DNA from: Bradyrhizobium oropedii
GTDB lineage: Bacteria; Pseudomonadota; Alphaproteobacteria; Rhizobiales; Xanthobacteraceae
Assembly (NCBI RefSeq): GCF_020889685.1
Contig: NZ_JACMYO010000001.1
Location: 62,001 to 126,000, forward strand
Length of the DNA stretch: 64,000 nucleotides
Reading direction: 5' to 3'
Shown here: one piece after another, positions 54,958 to 64,000 of the stretch
Layout of the letters: each line of letters starts with the position of its first letter
How positions within the stretch are numbered: position 1 is the stretch's first letter
Translations under genes and position numbers: made by a program
The notes under the pieces: model-generated
Database searches by the model: none
Told to the model about the DNA's origin: nothing
Seen by the model: the letters and a program-made list of their open reading frames with translations, nothing else

Positions 54958-56198
54958 TCAGCAGGAACCGGGCTCGATCAGCGCGCCCTCCGCGATGAGG
55001 GCGGCAATCTCCGTTTCCGCAAGCCCGGCCTCGTGCAGGATTTCCCGGCCATGCTCGCCGAGGTTCGGCGGATAGGTCCGGATCGACGGTGGCGTCCGGC
55101 TCCAAGTCGCAGCCGGGCCTGCGACCCGCAGCGTGCCTTCGGTCGGATGCTCAAGCGACTGGATCAGCCCGACGGCCGCCAGGTGTGGATCGTCGATCAG
55201 GCCGTCGAGGTCGTGCAGCGGCGCGTGCGGAATGTCTGCCTCTTCGAAGAAGCGCATCCATTCTGCCGTGCTGCGGGTCTTCATCATCTGCGAGAACCAG
55301 TCGTAGACGAAGTCGTAGTTCCGGGTTCGCGCCGAAATACTGTTGAGCCGCGGGTCTCGGTCGGCTTCTTCGGCGAGGCCGATCTTGGCGAAGAACGCGT
55401 TCCACTGCTTGTCGGAATAAACCAGCGCGCAGATGTAACCGTCGCTGGTCTGGTACGGACGGCGATCCGGCGACAGCAGCCGGGAGTAGCCGGGCGGCCC
55501 GATCGGCGGCTCGAAGCTGCGGCCGGCCATGTGGTCGCCGAGCACGAACTGCGCCATGGTCTCGAACATCGGGATTTCGATCGCCTGGCCTTCGCCGGTG
55601 CGCTCGCGATGAAGCAGCGCCGCCAGGATGGCGTGGACGGCATTGAGGCCGACGATGCGGTCGGCCATGGTCGCCGGAGAGTAGCGCGGCTCGCCCGTGA
55701 TGCTGCCGGTCAGCGCGGGCAGGGCCGTCAGTCCCTGGATCAGGTCGTCATAGGCGGCCGGCCCGCATAGGGCCCGGTCTCGCCGAAGCCGTGCAGGCTG
55801 GCATAGACGAGCCGCGGGTTGGTCGCGAGGAGATCGTCGGCGCCGAGCTTCAGCCGCGCCATCCCTGCGGGACGGACGTTGTGGACGAACACGTCGGCGG
55901 CTGCGGCCAGCCGAAGCACCGCCGCGCGGCCGCCCGCCTTCTTCAAGTCGAGCACGATCGAGCGCTTGTTGCGATTGCCTTGCAGGTACATCGCGCCCAT
56001 CGCGGGATGGCGCATCGGAGCGGCGTGGCGCATCACGTCGCCATCAGGGCTCTCGACCTTGATCACTTCGGCGCCGTAGTCGCCGAGGATCATGGTCGCG
56101 TAGGGCCCCATCATCACGCTGGTGAGGTCGATGATCCTGACGCCGGCGAGCGGGCCCGCCGGCGCAGATGATTTGTTTCTCGTCGGTGCCTGGCTCAA
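54958..56198 (-). pseudogene. second CaiB/BaiF (family III) CoA-transferase, frameshifted
   Basis: The N-terminal part (GVRIIDLTSVMMGPYATMIL, VRPAGMARLKLGADDLLA) runs from a TTG start overlapping the binding protein stop to GPYAGRP, where the frame is lost. The C-terminal part (MADRIVGLNAVHAILAALLH to the TGA) continues in another frame. One missing base in GGCCGGCCGCC near 55753-55758 would rejoin them as GRPAYDDLIQGLTALPAL. Restored, it is about 413 residues. It is the last gene of the TRAP operon. Confidence 0.85.
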
Positions 56199-57238
56199 TG
56201 GGTGGCGGCCAGTGCTTCGGTGAAGGCCTTGAAGACGTCGGTGCCCGGCTTGCCGCGCTTGTCGACGTCCTTCACCCAATCCTGCGCCACCGACTTGAAG
56301 GCAGTGTCGAACACCTTCTTATCGTCGGCGCTGAAGTTGATGACCTTCATCCCCTGCGACTTGATCTTGTCGGCTGCGGCCTTCTCGCCGTCCTCGAACC
56401 GCTTGCAGGCCTCGCGCGTGGTCTGCTCGCCGGCCTCGATCAGCGCCTTGCGCACGTTCTCGGGCAACGATTTGAACTTCAGCTCACCCATCGAATAGGT
56501 GAAGATCGCGGTGCCGAAGTTCAGCCCTTCGGTGCCCGACTTCAGGATCTTGCCGAAGTCGTAGGACGCTGAGCTCTGGTAGGAGAAGATCAGTCCGTCG
56601 AGGGTGCCGCGGGTCAGCGATTCATAGATCTCGGGCGCGGCCATCCGCACCGGCACGCCGCCGATCGAGCGCATCATCAGGTCCATCGCGCCGCCGGTGG
56701 TGCGGATCTTCAGACCTTCGAGATCCTTTGCCGTCTTCACATCGCGGCTGGTCGCAAGCTGGACCTGGTAGGCGGGCAGCGCGAGCGTCACCAGCGGCCG
56801 GAGCTGGTTGGGCGCGAATTCCTTGGTCTCCAGGACGCCGCCATTGTGCGAGATCTTGTAGAAGGCGAGCGAGCCCTGGCATTCGCTGTCGAAAATGCCG
56901 GGCAATTCGGCAACGGCGGTCAGCGGAAACTTGTCAGAGGAGTAAGACGGCACGATGTAGGACACGTCGGCAACGCCAAGCGCAGTGAGCTGCGCCATGT
57001 CCTTGGCCTTGCCGAGCTGCTCGGCCGGGAAGTGCTGGAACGTGACCTGACCATTGGTCAGCTTGGTGACGAGCTCGGAAAACGGCTTGCCGACGAGTTC
57101 ATGGATCACGTGGCCGGAAGGCAGGCTGTCGGCAAGCCGCAGGGTGATCTTCTCTTGGGCAAAGGCTGCTGATGCGGAAGCCGCCAGCAAGGCGGTGCCA
57201 AGGCCTGCGCCGGCGAGGAAACGGGAATAGAGATTCAT
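56195..57238 (-). CDS. TRAP transporter substrate-binding protein (DctP family), copy 1
   Basis: 347 residues with a signal peptide ending SAAFAQEK. DctP features include ITLRLADSLPSGHVIHELVG, FPAEQLGKAKDMAQLTALGV and GLKIRTTGGAMDLMMRSIGG. The protein is clearly paralogous to copy 2 (59143-60174) along its whole length. It lies downstream of the membrane components, so one transporter has two receptors. Confidence 0.93.
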   Translation of the reverse strand: MNLYSRFLAGAGLGTALLAASASAAFAQEKITLRLADSLPSGHVIHELVGKPFSELVTKLTNGQVTFQHFPAEQLGKAKDMAQLTALGVADVSYIVPSYSSDKFPLTAVAELPGIFDSECQGSLAFYKISHNGGVLETKEFAPNQLRPLVTLALPAYQVQLATSRDVKTAKDLEGLKIRTTGGAMDLMMRSIGGVPVRMAAPEIYESLTRGTLDGLIFSYQSSASYDFGKILKSGTEGLNFGTAIFTYSMGELKFKSLPENVRKALIEAGEQTTREACKRFEDGEKAAADKIKSQGMKVINFSADDKKVFDTAFKSVAQDWVKDVDKRGKPGTDVFKAFTEALAATH

Positions 57239-57278
57239 AATGGTCTCCCAGAGATGGCCGTCTCGACCGACGGCTTCT

Positions 57279-58568
57279 TCAATGTTGCATGTGGTTCGGC
57301 AGCCAGAGGATGATCTCCGGAAATGCCACGAAAATGGCGATAGCGATCAGATGCGCGATGAAATGCGGGAATGTGCCGTGGAACACCTCGCCGACGGGGC
57401 GATGTGCGTAACGCGCCACGATGAAGCAGTTCAATCCGATCGGCGGCGTGATCATGCCGACCTCGGCGGTCACGATCTTGATGACACCGAACCAGATCGG
57501 ATCGAAACCGAGCGACTTGATCAGCGGCAGCACTATCGGAACCGTCAGCACCAGGATCGCGATCTGATCCATGAACGAGCCGAGCACGATGTAGCCGCAC
57601 AGGATCAGTGTGATGATGATCCAGCGCGAGACGTCGAGCCCGCCGACCCAGCCGACGATATTCTGCGTCACCTGGGTGAGGGTGAAGAAATAGCCGAAGA
57701 TATGCGCGCACATGATGATCAGCACGATCATGCAGGTGCCCTGGGCGGCGTGCCGTAGCGTCGTATAGAGCGACGTCAGGTTGATCTTGCGCTTCCAGCA
57801 GGCGAGGCAGAAGGCACCGAATGCGCCGAAGGCCGAGGCTTCCGTCGGCGTCGCGATCCCGAGATAGATCGTGCCGGTCACGATCGAGAACAGGACCACC
57901 ATCGGGCTGACCTGCCAAAGCAGGCTGAACCGTTCCGACCATGTCACCGCCGATATCGTCGGTGCGCGCGAGGGATCGAGCAACACCAGGATATAGATCG
58001 TCGACATAATGATAACGGTGACGAAGATCGCCGGGATGATGCCACTGATCAGGAGCTTTCCGATGTTCACCTCGGCGAGCAGGCCGAAGATGACCAGCGC
58101 CACCGAGGTCGGCAGCAGCATCGCAAGCGTGCCCGAGATCGCGACGACGCCGGCGGCCATTTTCGGCTCGTAACCCTGGCGGATCATCGCGGGAAGACTG
58201 GTCGAGGACAGCGTCGCGGCAGAGGCCGTGCTAGTGCCGCAGATCGAGCCGAAGCCGGCACCGGCCAGCGCGGTCGCCATGCCGAGACCGCCGGGGATGC
58301 GCCCGACCCAGGCCGCGGCGGTCTTGAACAGATCGTCGGCAACGCCTGACAGCAGCACCAGGTCTGCCATCAGCAGGAACATCGGGATCGTGATCAGCTC
58401 ATAGGAGGTGACGGCCGAGAGCGGCGTCGTCTGCAGCACGCCGAGCAGGATCGGCAGGCCGCCGGTCAGATAGAGGCCGAGCCCGCCGGAGAAGGCCATG
58501 GCGAACGCGACCGGCGTTCCGATCGCCAGCAGGAAAAACAGCAGCGCGAGGATGAAAGTCGGGATCAT
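57279..58568 (-). CDS. TRAP transporter large permease (DctM family)
   Basis: 429 residues starting MIPTFILALLFFLLAIGTPV, with about 12 membrane segments. DctM motifs include FKTAAAWVGRIPGGLGMATA, GAGFGSICGTSTASAATLSS and MITPPIGLNCFIVARYA. The ATG overlaps the DctQ-type stop by four bases. Confidence 0.93.
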   Translation of the reverse strand: MIPTFILALLFFLLAIGTPVAFAMAFSGGLGLYLTGGLPILLGVLQTTPLSAVTSYELITIPMFLLMADLVLLSGVADDLFKTAAAWVGRIPGGLGMATALAGAGFGSICGTSTASAATLSSTSLPAMIRQGYEPKMAAGVVAISGTLAMLLPTSVALVIFGLLAEVNIGKLLISGIIPAIFVTVIIMSTIYILVLLDPSRAPTISAVTWSERFSLLWQVSPMVVLFSIVTGTIYLGIATPTEASAFGAFGAFCLACWKRKINLTSLYTTLRHAAQGTCMIVLIIMCAHIFGYFFTLTQVTQNIVGWVGGLDVSRWIIITLILCGYIVLGSFMDQIAILVLTVPIVLPLIKSLGFDPIWFGVIKIVTAEVGMITPPIGLNCFIVARYAHRPVGEVFHGTFPHFIAHLIAIAIFVAFPEIILWLPNHMQH

Positions 58569-59125
58569 TCGAAACCTCCGGCAGCCTTCTCCGAATGGCC
58601 GGAGATGGCCGGCAACGGCAACAGGTTTTCGCCGGTCAGGAGGCTCGCGACATTGGCAATGAGGTGCACGGCAAGGCGCAGCGCGAGAATTCCCGCACCG
58701 ACCGGCACGAAGATCGAGGACGCCCAGGTCGGCCACGGGATCGCACCGGCCATGACGTCACCCGAGACATAATTGTCGAGCGCGCGCTGATAACCGAGCC
58801 AGGTGATTGGAACGAAGATGGCGAGGCCGACGATGTTGGAGATGATGACGCAAAGGCGTTGGATGATCGCCGAGAAGCGCGGCAGCAGGATATCGACGCT
58901 GATATGCCCGTTCACCGCGTAGGTGCCGGAGAGCGACAGGAAGAACACGCCGGCCATCACGTAGAGCGAGATCAGGTCATAGGCCCAGGAGAACGGCCGG
59001 TTGAAGACGTAGCGCATCACGACATCGGAAAAGACGATGATCATGATCGCAAACATCATGACCGCGGCAATGGCCGAGGTCACCTTCTCGATGGCAGTCA
59101 GAGCCTTCAGGCTTGTCTTGATCAA
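58565..59125 (-). CDS. TRAP transporter small permease (DctQ family)
   Basis: 186 residues from a TTG start with GGAGCCCAAA upstream. Four membrane segments occur (AAVMMFAIMIIVFSDVVMRY, YVMAGVFFLSLSGTYAV and others). It forms the membrane complex with the DctM-type protein and is coupled to it. Confidence 0.88.
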   Translation of the reverse strand: MIKTSLKALTAIEKVTSAIAAVMMFAIMIIVFSDVVMRYVFNRPFSWAYDLISLYVMAGVFFLSLSGTYAVNGHISVDILLPRFSAIIQRLCVIISNIVGLAIFVPITWLGYQRALDNYVSGDVMAGAIPWPTWASSIFVPVGAGILALRLAVHLIANVASLLTGENLLPLPAISGHSEKAAGGFE

Positions 59126-59142
59126 TTTGGGCTCCGTCCTTG

Positions 59143-60174
59143 CTACTGGGCCGGCACCGCAGCAACGGCGGCGCTGAATTCCTTCAGGGCGTCACTGCCG
59201 TGCTTGCCGCGTCCGTCGAGCCCGTCGGCCCATGCCTTGCCTACGCCCTTCGTCAGCTCCTTGAGCTTTGCGACGACGTCGGGCTGCAGGGTGTCGAAGT
59301 GAACACCTGCGGTCTCCATCGACTTCATGGTCTCGCTGTCCTGCTTCTGCACTTCCTTGCAGGCGGACGGCAGGATCTCTTCGGCGACGTCGATCATCGC
59401 CTTCTGGATATCCGGCGACAGTTTTTTCCAGGCGGTCTCGCTGATCGAATAGGCGACCACGAAGCTCGCGAAGCCAAAGCCGTCGGTGGAATGCTTCACG
59501 AGCTTGTCGGCGCCATAGGCGACGACGCTTTCGAGCGGAAACAGCAGGCCGTCCATCGTGCCGCGCGACAGCGACTCATAGGCGTCAGGCGCCGCCATGC
59601 GTACCGGCACGGCGCCGATCGCGCGCAAGGTGAGGTCTTGCGCGCCGCCGGTCGATCGCAGCTTCAGTCCGTTGATGTCGGCCGTGTCCTTCACCGGCTG
59701 CTTCACGGTCAGGATGCGATAGGGCGGCAGGCTCACCGCGAGCAGCAGGCGTATGCCGTTCGCGGTATAATCCTGCTGCGCAATCACGCCGTTCCGCGCC
59801 GTCTTCCAATAAGCGAGCGTGCCTTGGCAGGAATGCTCGAACGCGCCGGGGAGCATCGCGACCTCGGAGACCGGCATCTTGTCGGAGACATAGGCGGGCG
59901 CGACATAGCCGATGTCGGCGACGCCGGTTTGCGTCAGCTTGAGCATGTCGGCGGCCTTGCCGAGCTGCTGGGCCGGATAATGCTCGAACGTCACTGCGTT
60001 GTTGGTGCGCTTCTGCACCTCGGCCATCCAGGGCTCGAGCACGAGGCGGACGAGGTAGTGTCCCTTCGGAAAGGAGTCGGCGACCCGCAGCTTGATCGGC
60101 TCCGCCGCTGCCGCGAGATTGATCGATGCGATGAGGAAGCCGTAACCGGCCAGCGCCTGCCGAAGCCCGCCCAT
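59143..60174 (-). CDS. TRAP transporter substrate-binding protein (DctP family), copy 2
   Basis: 343 residues from the ATG at 60174, with CAGGAAAT upstream; the leader ends AAAAEP. Features match copy 1: PIKLRVADSFPKGHYLVRLV, YPAQQLGKAADMLKLTQTGV and GLKLRSTGGAQDLTLRAIGA. It heads the operon binding protein 2-DctQ-DctM-binding protein 1-CoA-transferase. The ligand is probably an organic acid. Confidence 0.92.
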   Translation of the reverse strand: MGGLRQALAGYGFLIASINLAAAAEPIKLRVADSFPKGHYLVRLVLEPWMAEVQKRTNNAVTFEHYPAQQLGKAADMLKLTQTGVADIGYVAPAYVSDKMPVSEVAMLPGAFEHSCQGTLAYWKTARNGVIAQQDYTANGIRLLLAVSLPPYRILTVKQPVKDTADINGLKLRSTGGAQDLTLRAIGAVPVRMAAPDAYESLSRGTMDGLLFPLESVVAYGADKLVKHSTDGFGFASFVVAYSISETAWKKLSPDIQKAMIDVAEEILPSACKEVQKQDSETMKSMETAGVHFDTLQPDVVAKLKELTKGVGKAWADGLDGRGKHGSDALKEFSAAVAAVPAQ

Positions 60175-60529
60175 ATTTCCTGCCCCTGAGTAGCCTTGTT
60201 GTTTTAGGCAGCTGCGCACAAACGAATTTGCACGTCAAGCAGGGCTCGGCTGAGCATGCCTGATCGGACAACCGGAGAGCGCGCAGCGCCATGCGTCGAC
60301 GCGATTGCGACGATGGTAGAGGCACGCGAGACGACGTCCTTGTGGGCCTGGATATTGAAGGCGAGAAGCGGGCGGCAACCGCTATCAAGGGGCGGGCACG
60401 TCGACGAAAGTCTTGTTCCGGTCTACCGCGAGAATGGAACGCCTGCGCTTTGTCCACCACGCGGGAAATTCCCTCAGGTGTGGGACCGGCGGCAGCGCCG
60501 GCGATCGTCATCGAGCCGATCCGACCCGA
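60175..60529. other. region between the TRAP operon and the histidine kinase, no gene seen
   Basis: About 355 bases with only weak open frames that lack leaders, ribosome binding sites and known motifs. It should hold the TRAP operon promoter. No clear palindrome or terminator was found. Confidence 0.45.
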
Positions 60530-62122
60530 TCAGATTGCGGGAAACTCCAGCGCGAACGCGACGTCCCGGCTGGAGGGCACGAGACGGATCGTGCCGCCAT
60601 GGGTTGCCATGACGGCCTGCGCGATGGCTAGCCCCATTCCGGTGCCGCCGCTATCACGACGGGTGGTGAAGAAGGCGTCGAAGATCTTGTCGCTGTTGGC
60701 TTCGGAGACGGGGGCGCCGTCGTTGCTGACCGTCATTTTGACGGTGGAGACCTCGTCGGTCGCCTCGATCCGGACGGACGTCGCATTGTGACGGAACGCA
60801 TTGTCGGCCAGATGCGCCAGAACGATCAGCGCCTTCTCGCCGGACATCCCGATCGGGCGGTCGAGGCAACCGCTGGCCACGATGAGCCGCCCGGGAAAGC
60901 GGCTCTTCAGGTTCTCGATGACGGCGGAGAGCGTGGTTTGCTCGTTCTGCGGAGCGCTTTCCGCGCGGGCCAGCTCGCGTAGCCGCTGGCTCATCGCATC
61001 GAGCCGCTCGACGTCACCAAGGATGTTCGAGATGAAGCTTTGTTGCTCGGATCGGGTCAGCGTATCCGATTTGCTTTGAAGCGAGTCCTGCAACAGCTCG
61101 GCTGCGCCCCGGATCGATGTCAGCGGCGATTTCAGTTCGTGCGTCAGGTGTGCCGAGAAGGTAGCGATGTAGTCGGAGCGGTGCGACAACTGCTGGGCCA
61201 TGTCGAGAAAGCTGTCGGAGAGCTGGGCCAGCTCGCGGGTGCCATAGTGCTGCAGCGGCTTGAATGCATCGCGGTCGCCACGGCCAATCCGCACGGCGCG
61301 GTCGACCAGCTCGCGCATCGGCCGCGTGACGGTGCGCGAGAACACCAGGCCGATGGCGATTGTTGCCATGATGACGGCCATCGCGGCCAGCAGGAACTTG
61401 CCACGCTCCCGATAGAGATGCTCGAAGATATTGCTTGGCGTCCGCGACGCATAGATCACGCCGGCGACGCGGTCATTGACGATGACCGGCATTGCCGAGA
61501 AGACGTGAACGCCGACGCCGCGGCTGATCGAATAGATCGGAGGCGGAGGTTTGTCGGGGACGCGGATGCGCAACGCTGCGCTATACTGGCCGCGTAGCGC
61601 TGCGGCCACCTCTTCGATATGGGCCAGCGATTGTCCGGCTTCCTGGCGTCCCGCGATGACGACGCCCTGCGGATCGAGAATCCGGAAGCCCGCGAGCGTC
61701 ACCTTCTGGGTGTCCAGCACAAGGGGCATCAGCCGCGCACCGATTGCGACATAGACCGGGTCTGCGGGCTTGGTCGCCGGCAGCGCGTCGGGCCGTCGCC
61801 TCAAGAGGTCGTTGCCGGCAAGATCGAGCTCGGGCCGGATTGGCGTCACCTGATCGCCAGGGTCCGGCAGCGCCTCCGTTGGAACTGCGGCGCCGAGCGG
61901 GATGTCATTGCGAAGCTGTGCGCGGACGTCCTGCGCATAGACCACGGCCAGCACACGACTTTGCGCGATCAATTCGGCCTGAGTTTGACGAATGAGTTGG
62001 TTGTCGTAGAGACGGAAGAAGAATAGCCCAAGTAACGGGAGGACCGCGACAAGGGCGAGCACGGCAAAGATGATGAAGCTGAGCGACGGTCGCCACTTCT
62101 GGCGGGCGCGGAAGGACGTCAT
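60530..62122 (-). CDS. membrane sensor histidine kinase
   Basis: 530 residues from the ATG at 62122. Two membrane segments (LSFIIFAVLALVAVLPLLGL and LAAMAVIMATIAIGLVFS) flank a periplasmic sensor of about 230 residues. A HAMP linker (RTVTRPMRELVDRAVRIGRG), the phospho-His in FSAHLTHELKSPLTSIRGA, and an ATPase domain (AHLADNAFRHNA, GGTGMGLAIAQAV) follow. The start lies two bases after the regulator's stop. The signal is unknown. The domain order resembles EnvZ/CreC-type kinases. Confidence 0.9.
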   Translation of the reverse strand: MTSFRARQKWRPSLSFIIFAVLALVAVLPLLGLFFFRLYDNQLIRQTQAELIAQSRVLAVVYAQDVRAQLRNDIPLGAAVPTEALPDPGDQVTPIRPELDLAGNDLLRRRPDALPATKPADPVYVAIGARLMPLVLDTQKVTLAGFRILDPQGVVIAGRQEAGQSLAHIEEVAAALRGQYSAALRIRVPDKPPPPIYSISRGVGVHVFSAMPVIVNDRVAGVIYASRTPSNIFEHLYRERGKFLLAAMAVIMATIAIGLVFSRTVTRPMRELVDRAVRIGRGDRDAFKPLQHYGTRELAQLSDSFLDMAQQLSHRSDYIATFSAHLTHELKSPLTSIRGAAELLQDSLQSKSDTLTRSEQQSFISNILGDVERLDAMSQRLRELARAESAPQNEQTTLSAVIENLKSRFPGRLIVASGCLDRPIGMSGEKALIVLAHLADNAFRHNATSVRIEATDEVSTVKMTVSNDGAPVSEANSDKIFDAFFTTRRDSGGTGMGLAIAQAVMATHGGTIRLVPSSRDVAFALEFPAI

Positions 62123-62124
62123 GC

Positions 62125-62817
62125 CTAAGGCTCGCACCGGCCGAGCTTGAACCCGACGCCGTGCACCGTCTCGATGACACTGTCACAATTCACCGCGGCG
62201 AGCTTGGCTCTGATGTTGCGGATATGACTGTCGATGGTGCGGTCGGAGACCTGGATATTGAGCTGATAGGCGGCGCTCATGATCTGTTCACGGTTGAAGA
62301 CTGCCACCGGTCGCGTCAGGAAGGTCCGTAGGATGCCGAACTCGATCGCGGTCAGGTGCAGTGGCATACCGGCGAATGTTGCGACGTGCTGCTCAGCATC
62401 GACCGAGAGCTGTCCTTTGGACAGCGCGCCAGGCTCCGGCGCGCCAGGTCGCGGCGTCAGCCGCCGTAGGATCACATTGACGCGTGCGACAAGCTCGCGC
62501 GGGCTGAACGGCTTGGTCACGTAGTCGTCGCCGCCGATCTCGAGCCCCAGAACGCGATCGATCTCATCGTCGCTGGCGGAGAGGAACAGGATCGGCACGT
62601 CGGATGATTTGCGAATCTCGCGGCAGATATCGAGGCCGTCGAATTCCGGCATGCCGATATCGAGGACGATCAGATCCGGCCGGTCATTTGAAAATCTGAC
62701 CAGCGCTTCCTTGCCGTCGCGCGCCTCGACCACGTTCATACCCGCTTTCTTGAGTGCGACGCGGATGACCTCCCGGATATGCAGGTCATCGTCCACGATA
62801 AGAATGCGGTGGGTCAC
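62125..62817 (-). CDS. OmpR/PhoB-type response regulator
   Basis: 230 residues. The receiver domain has the Asp in LIVLDIGMPEFDG (about residue 54) and Lys in DDYVTKPFSPREL. The winged helix ends with SDRTIDSHIRNIRAKLAAVN and VHGVGFKL. It is encoded 25 bases downstream of the DUF4173 gene and just upstream of its kinase, so all three are probably one operon. Confidence 0.92.
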   Translation of the reverse strand: MTHRILIVDDDLHIREVIRVALKKAGMNVVEARDGKEALVRFSNDRPDLIVLDIGMPEFDGLDICREIRKSSDVPILFLSASDDEIDRVLGLEIGGDDYVTKPFSPRELVARVNVILRRLTPRPGAPEPGALSKGQLSVDAEQHVATFAGMPLHLTAIEFGILRTFLTRPVAVFNREQIMSAAYQLNIQVSDRTIDSHIRNIRAKLAAVNCDSVIETVHGVGFKLGRCEP

Positions 62818-62842
62818 GCGTCCACTCCGAACCGAACGTAAT

Positions 62843-64000
62843 CTAGCCTGCCGCCGCTCCTTGCTGACGATCCAGGAAGCGCTGGAGCCGCCAGCTGCGG
62901 AAGCCCCAGCTGCGCCATGAGGTCATCTGCTCGCGTTGCTCTTGTACAAGGCAATTGCGGCGGTAAACAAGGTTCGGATCGAAGGAGTGGAGCTGGAGCC
63001 CCCTGTCGATGGCCGGGAGCGCCTGCGGGCCGAGCCGGATCAGATAATCCATATCCAGGTTGACCCCGCTGCCCGAGGCTTCCCGGCTGTGACCTATGTT
63101 GTAGTCGGCAATAATAGCGGCAAAATTGGTCAAGGAGCAGGTGTAGAGGACGATCGCCAATGTGACCAGGTTGGCGTGGATCAGCCATTCGTTCGAGCGG
63201 CGCTGGACGATACGTACCAGGATCAGGACCAGCCCGAGCACGACCAGCAGCATCCAGACGAACGTCGCGATACGCCAATAGGTGAGCAGGTAGATCTGGA
63301 CGTAGAGATCAAGCCGCAGCATCGCGGAGATGACCAGCAGGACATTCTGTCCGATCCAGAGGTAAACGAGCGATCGCATCACACGCGATCGCTCGGCAGG
63401 GCCGCCCGGTCGCATGGTCACCAGAACGAAACTCGCGGCGAGCAGCGCAGTGATGATCAGAGGATATGCGCCGCGATGTGCATAGGAGGCATAGGTGACG
63501 TCGGCGGGCAGCGTCCCATTGCCCCAGAGATAGATCAGGTCGAGGATGGTCTGGATCGAAAACAGCAGGTTGAACAGGATCAGCGAGCGCGAGATGGTGC
63601 CTGGGCCGAAGAAACTCAGGCCGGTCGAGCGGGGCGGATCGTTCGCGGTAGATCGGGGCCGTTCGTCCATCACCTCGATGTGGTTGCGCCATCGGATGTG
63701 GATGAACGGCCGGACCAGCGCCACTGCCGCGATCCAGAATAGCGCACGGCTGATGCTGAGATAGGAGGAGGGATCGCCCGGGTTCAGCTGACTGATCGAG
63801 ATAAGGATTGGTCGTCAGCATGAGGGCTGCGCCGGGGGCAAGCGCGATGATGACGAGCGAGGCCGCGCTGAGATCCTCGAGCGCTGGCAGTAGCCCGGCG
63901 AACACGATCGTCCCGGCAAGCAGCAGTCGGCGATGCTCGAGATTGCCGAGGTTGACAATCAGCGACGAGCAGGTCAGCGCGATTGCGAAAATGACGACCG
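62843..64000 (-). pseudogene. DUF4173 membrane protein, frameshifted and cut by the right edge
   Basis: The C-terminal part has several membrane segments and the DUF4173 hallmark VYLWIGQNVLLVISAMLRLD, then LTYWRIATFVWMLLVVLGLV. Towards the N-terminus the frame changes near 63800: LMLTTNPYL in one frame passes to ISISQLNPGDPSSYLSISRA in the other, a change of one extra or two missing bases. The N-terminal part continues off the right edge (IVNLGNLEHRRLLLAGTIVF). As written it is broken. The family's function is unknown. Confidence 0.75.

Noticed and set aside
60256..60612. Plus-strand frames upstream of the TRAP operon
   Set aside because: They overlap the kinase 3' end and have no ribosome binding site or domain.

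Overview
The window is high-GC DNA with alphaproteobacterial gene content. The gene families, the crowded overlapping operons and a large imperfect palindrome of a type I recall from Bradyrhizobium intergenic regions suggest a Bradyrhizobium-like member of the Hyphomicrobiales. The species is an inference, because there is no rRNA in the window. I see no tRNA, CRISPR array, insertion sequence or phage gene.

Positions 1-25,000 form a lanthanide-dependent methanol oxidation locus. It begins inside a quinoprotein alcohol dehydrogenase, then carries a lanmodulin (lanM, 847-1248) and a 26-codon pqqA (1589-1669) followed by a long hairpin. Next come a NitT/TauT-type ABC transporter (2812-5232), a SoxYZ-like carrier and its zinc metallohydrolase partner (5710-7503), XoxJ and a CxxCW protein (7674-9106), and a five-gene ABC operon like the lut lanthanide-uptake cluster (9543-13978). 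The C1 pathway genes are fghA, xoxF, xoxG, a glutathione-dependent formaldehyde dehydrogenase and gfa. Together they encode methanol -> formaldehyde -> S-hydroxymethylglutathione -> S-formylglutathione -> formate. A divergent NarL-type regulator/histidine kinase pair and an AraC-type regulator lie between fghA and xoxF. pqqBCDE, a TonB lanthanophore receptor and formate dehydrogenase are absent from the window.

Positions 25,000-41,400 are mixed housekeeping and accessory genes: an epoxide hydrolase, a membrane metallophosphoesterase, an AI-2E family permease, a GNAT enzyme, a decayed ialB-like gene and a complete oligopeptide ABC operon. They are followed by a GAF protein, a class II aldolase, an M81 peptidase, a GST and a DsbA-like isomerase.

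Positions 41,865-60,174 look like one catabolic island for a CoA-activated organic acid. A minus-strand operon (acyl-CoA ligase, TetR, SDR, Baeyer-Villiger-type monooxygenase) diverges from a plus-strand operon (Liv-type ABC importer, CaiB CoA-transferase, enoyl-CoA hydratase, MaoC hydratase, HpcH/CitE-type lyase). A 23-bp palindrome lies in the shared promoter region. Converging on this is a TRAP operon with two paralogous binding proteins around one DctQM pair, ending in a second CaiB gene. The right edge holds an OmpR/EnvZ-type two-component system and a DUF4173 membrane protein cut by the window end.

Four otherwise intact genes (the SoxYZ-like carrier, livF-like, the second caiB-like gene, DUF4173) are each broken by a small indel. 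Three of the four lie in G/C-rich tracts and fit a single lost base. Either the assembly has homopolymer errors or these genes are really disrupted; raw reads would decide.
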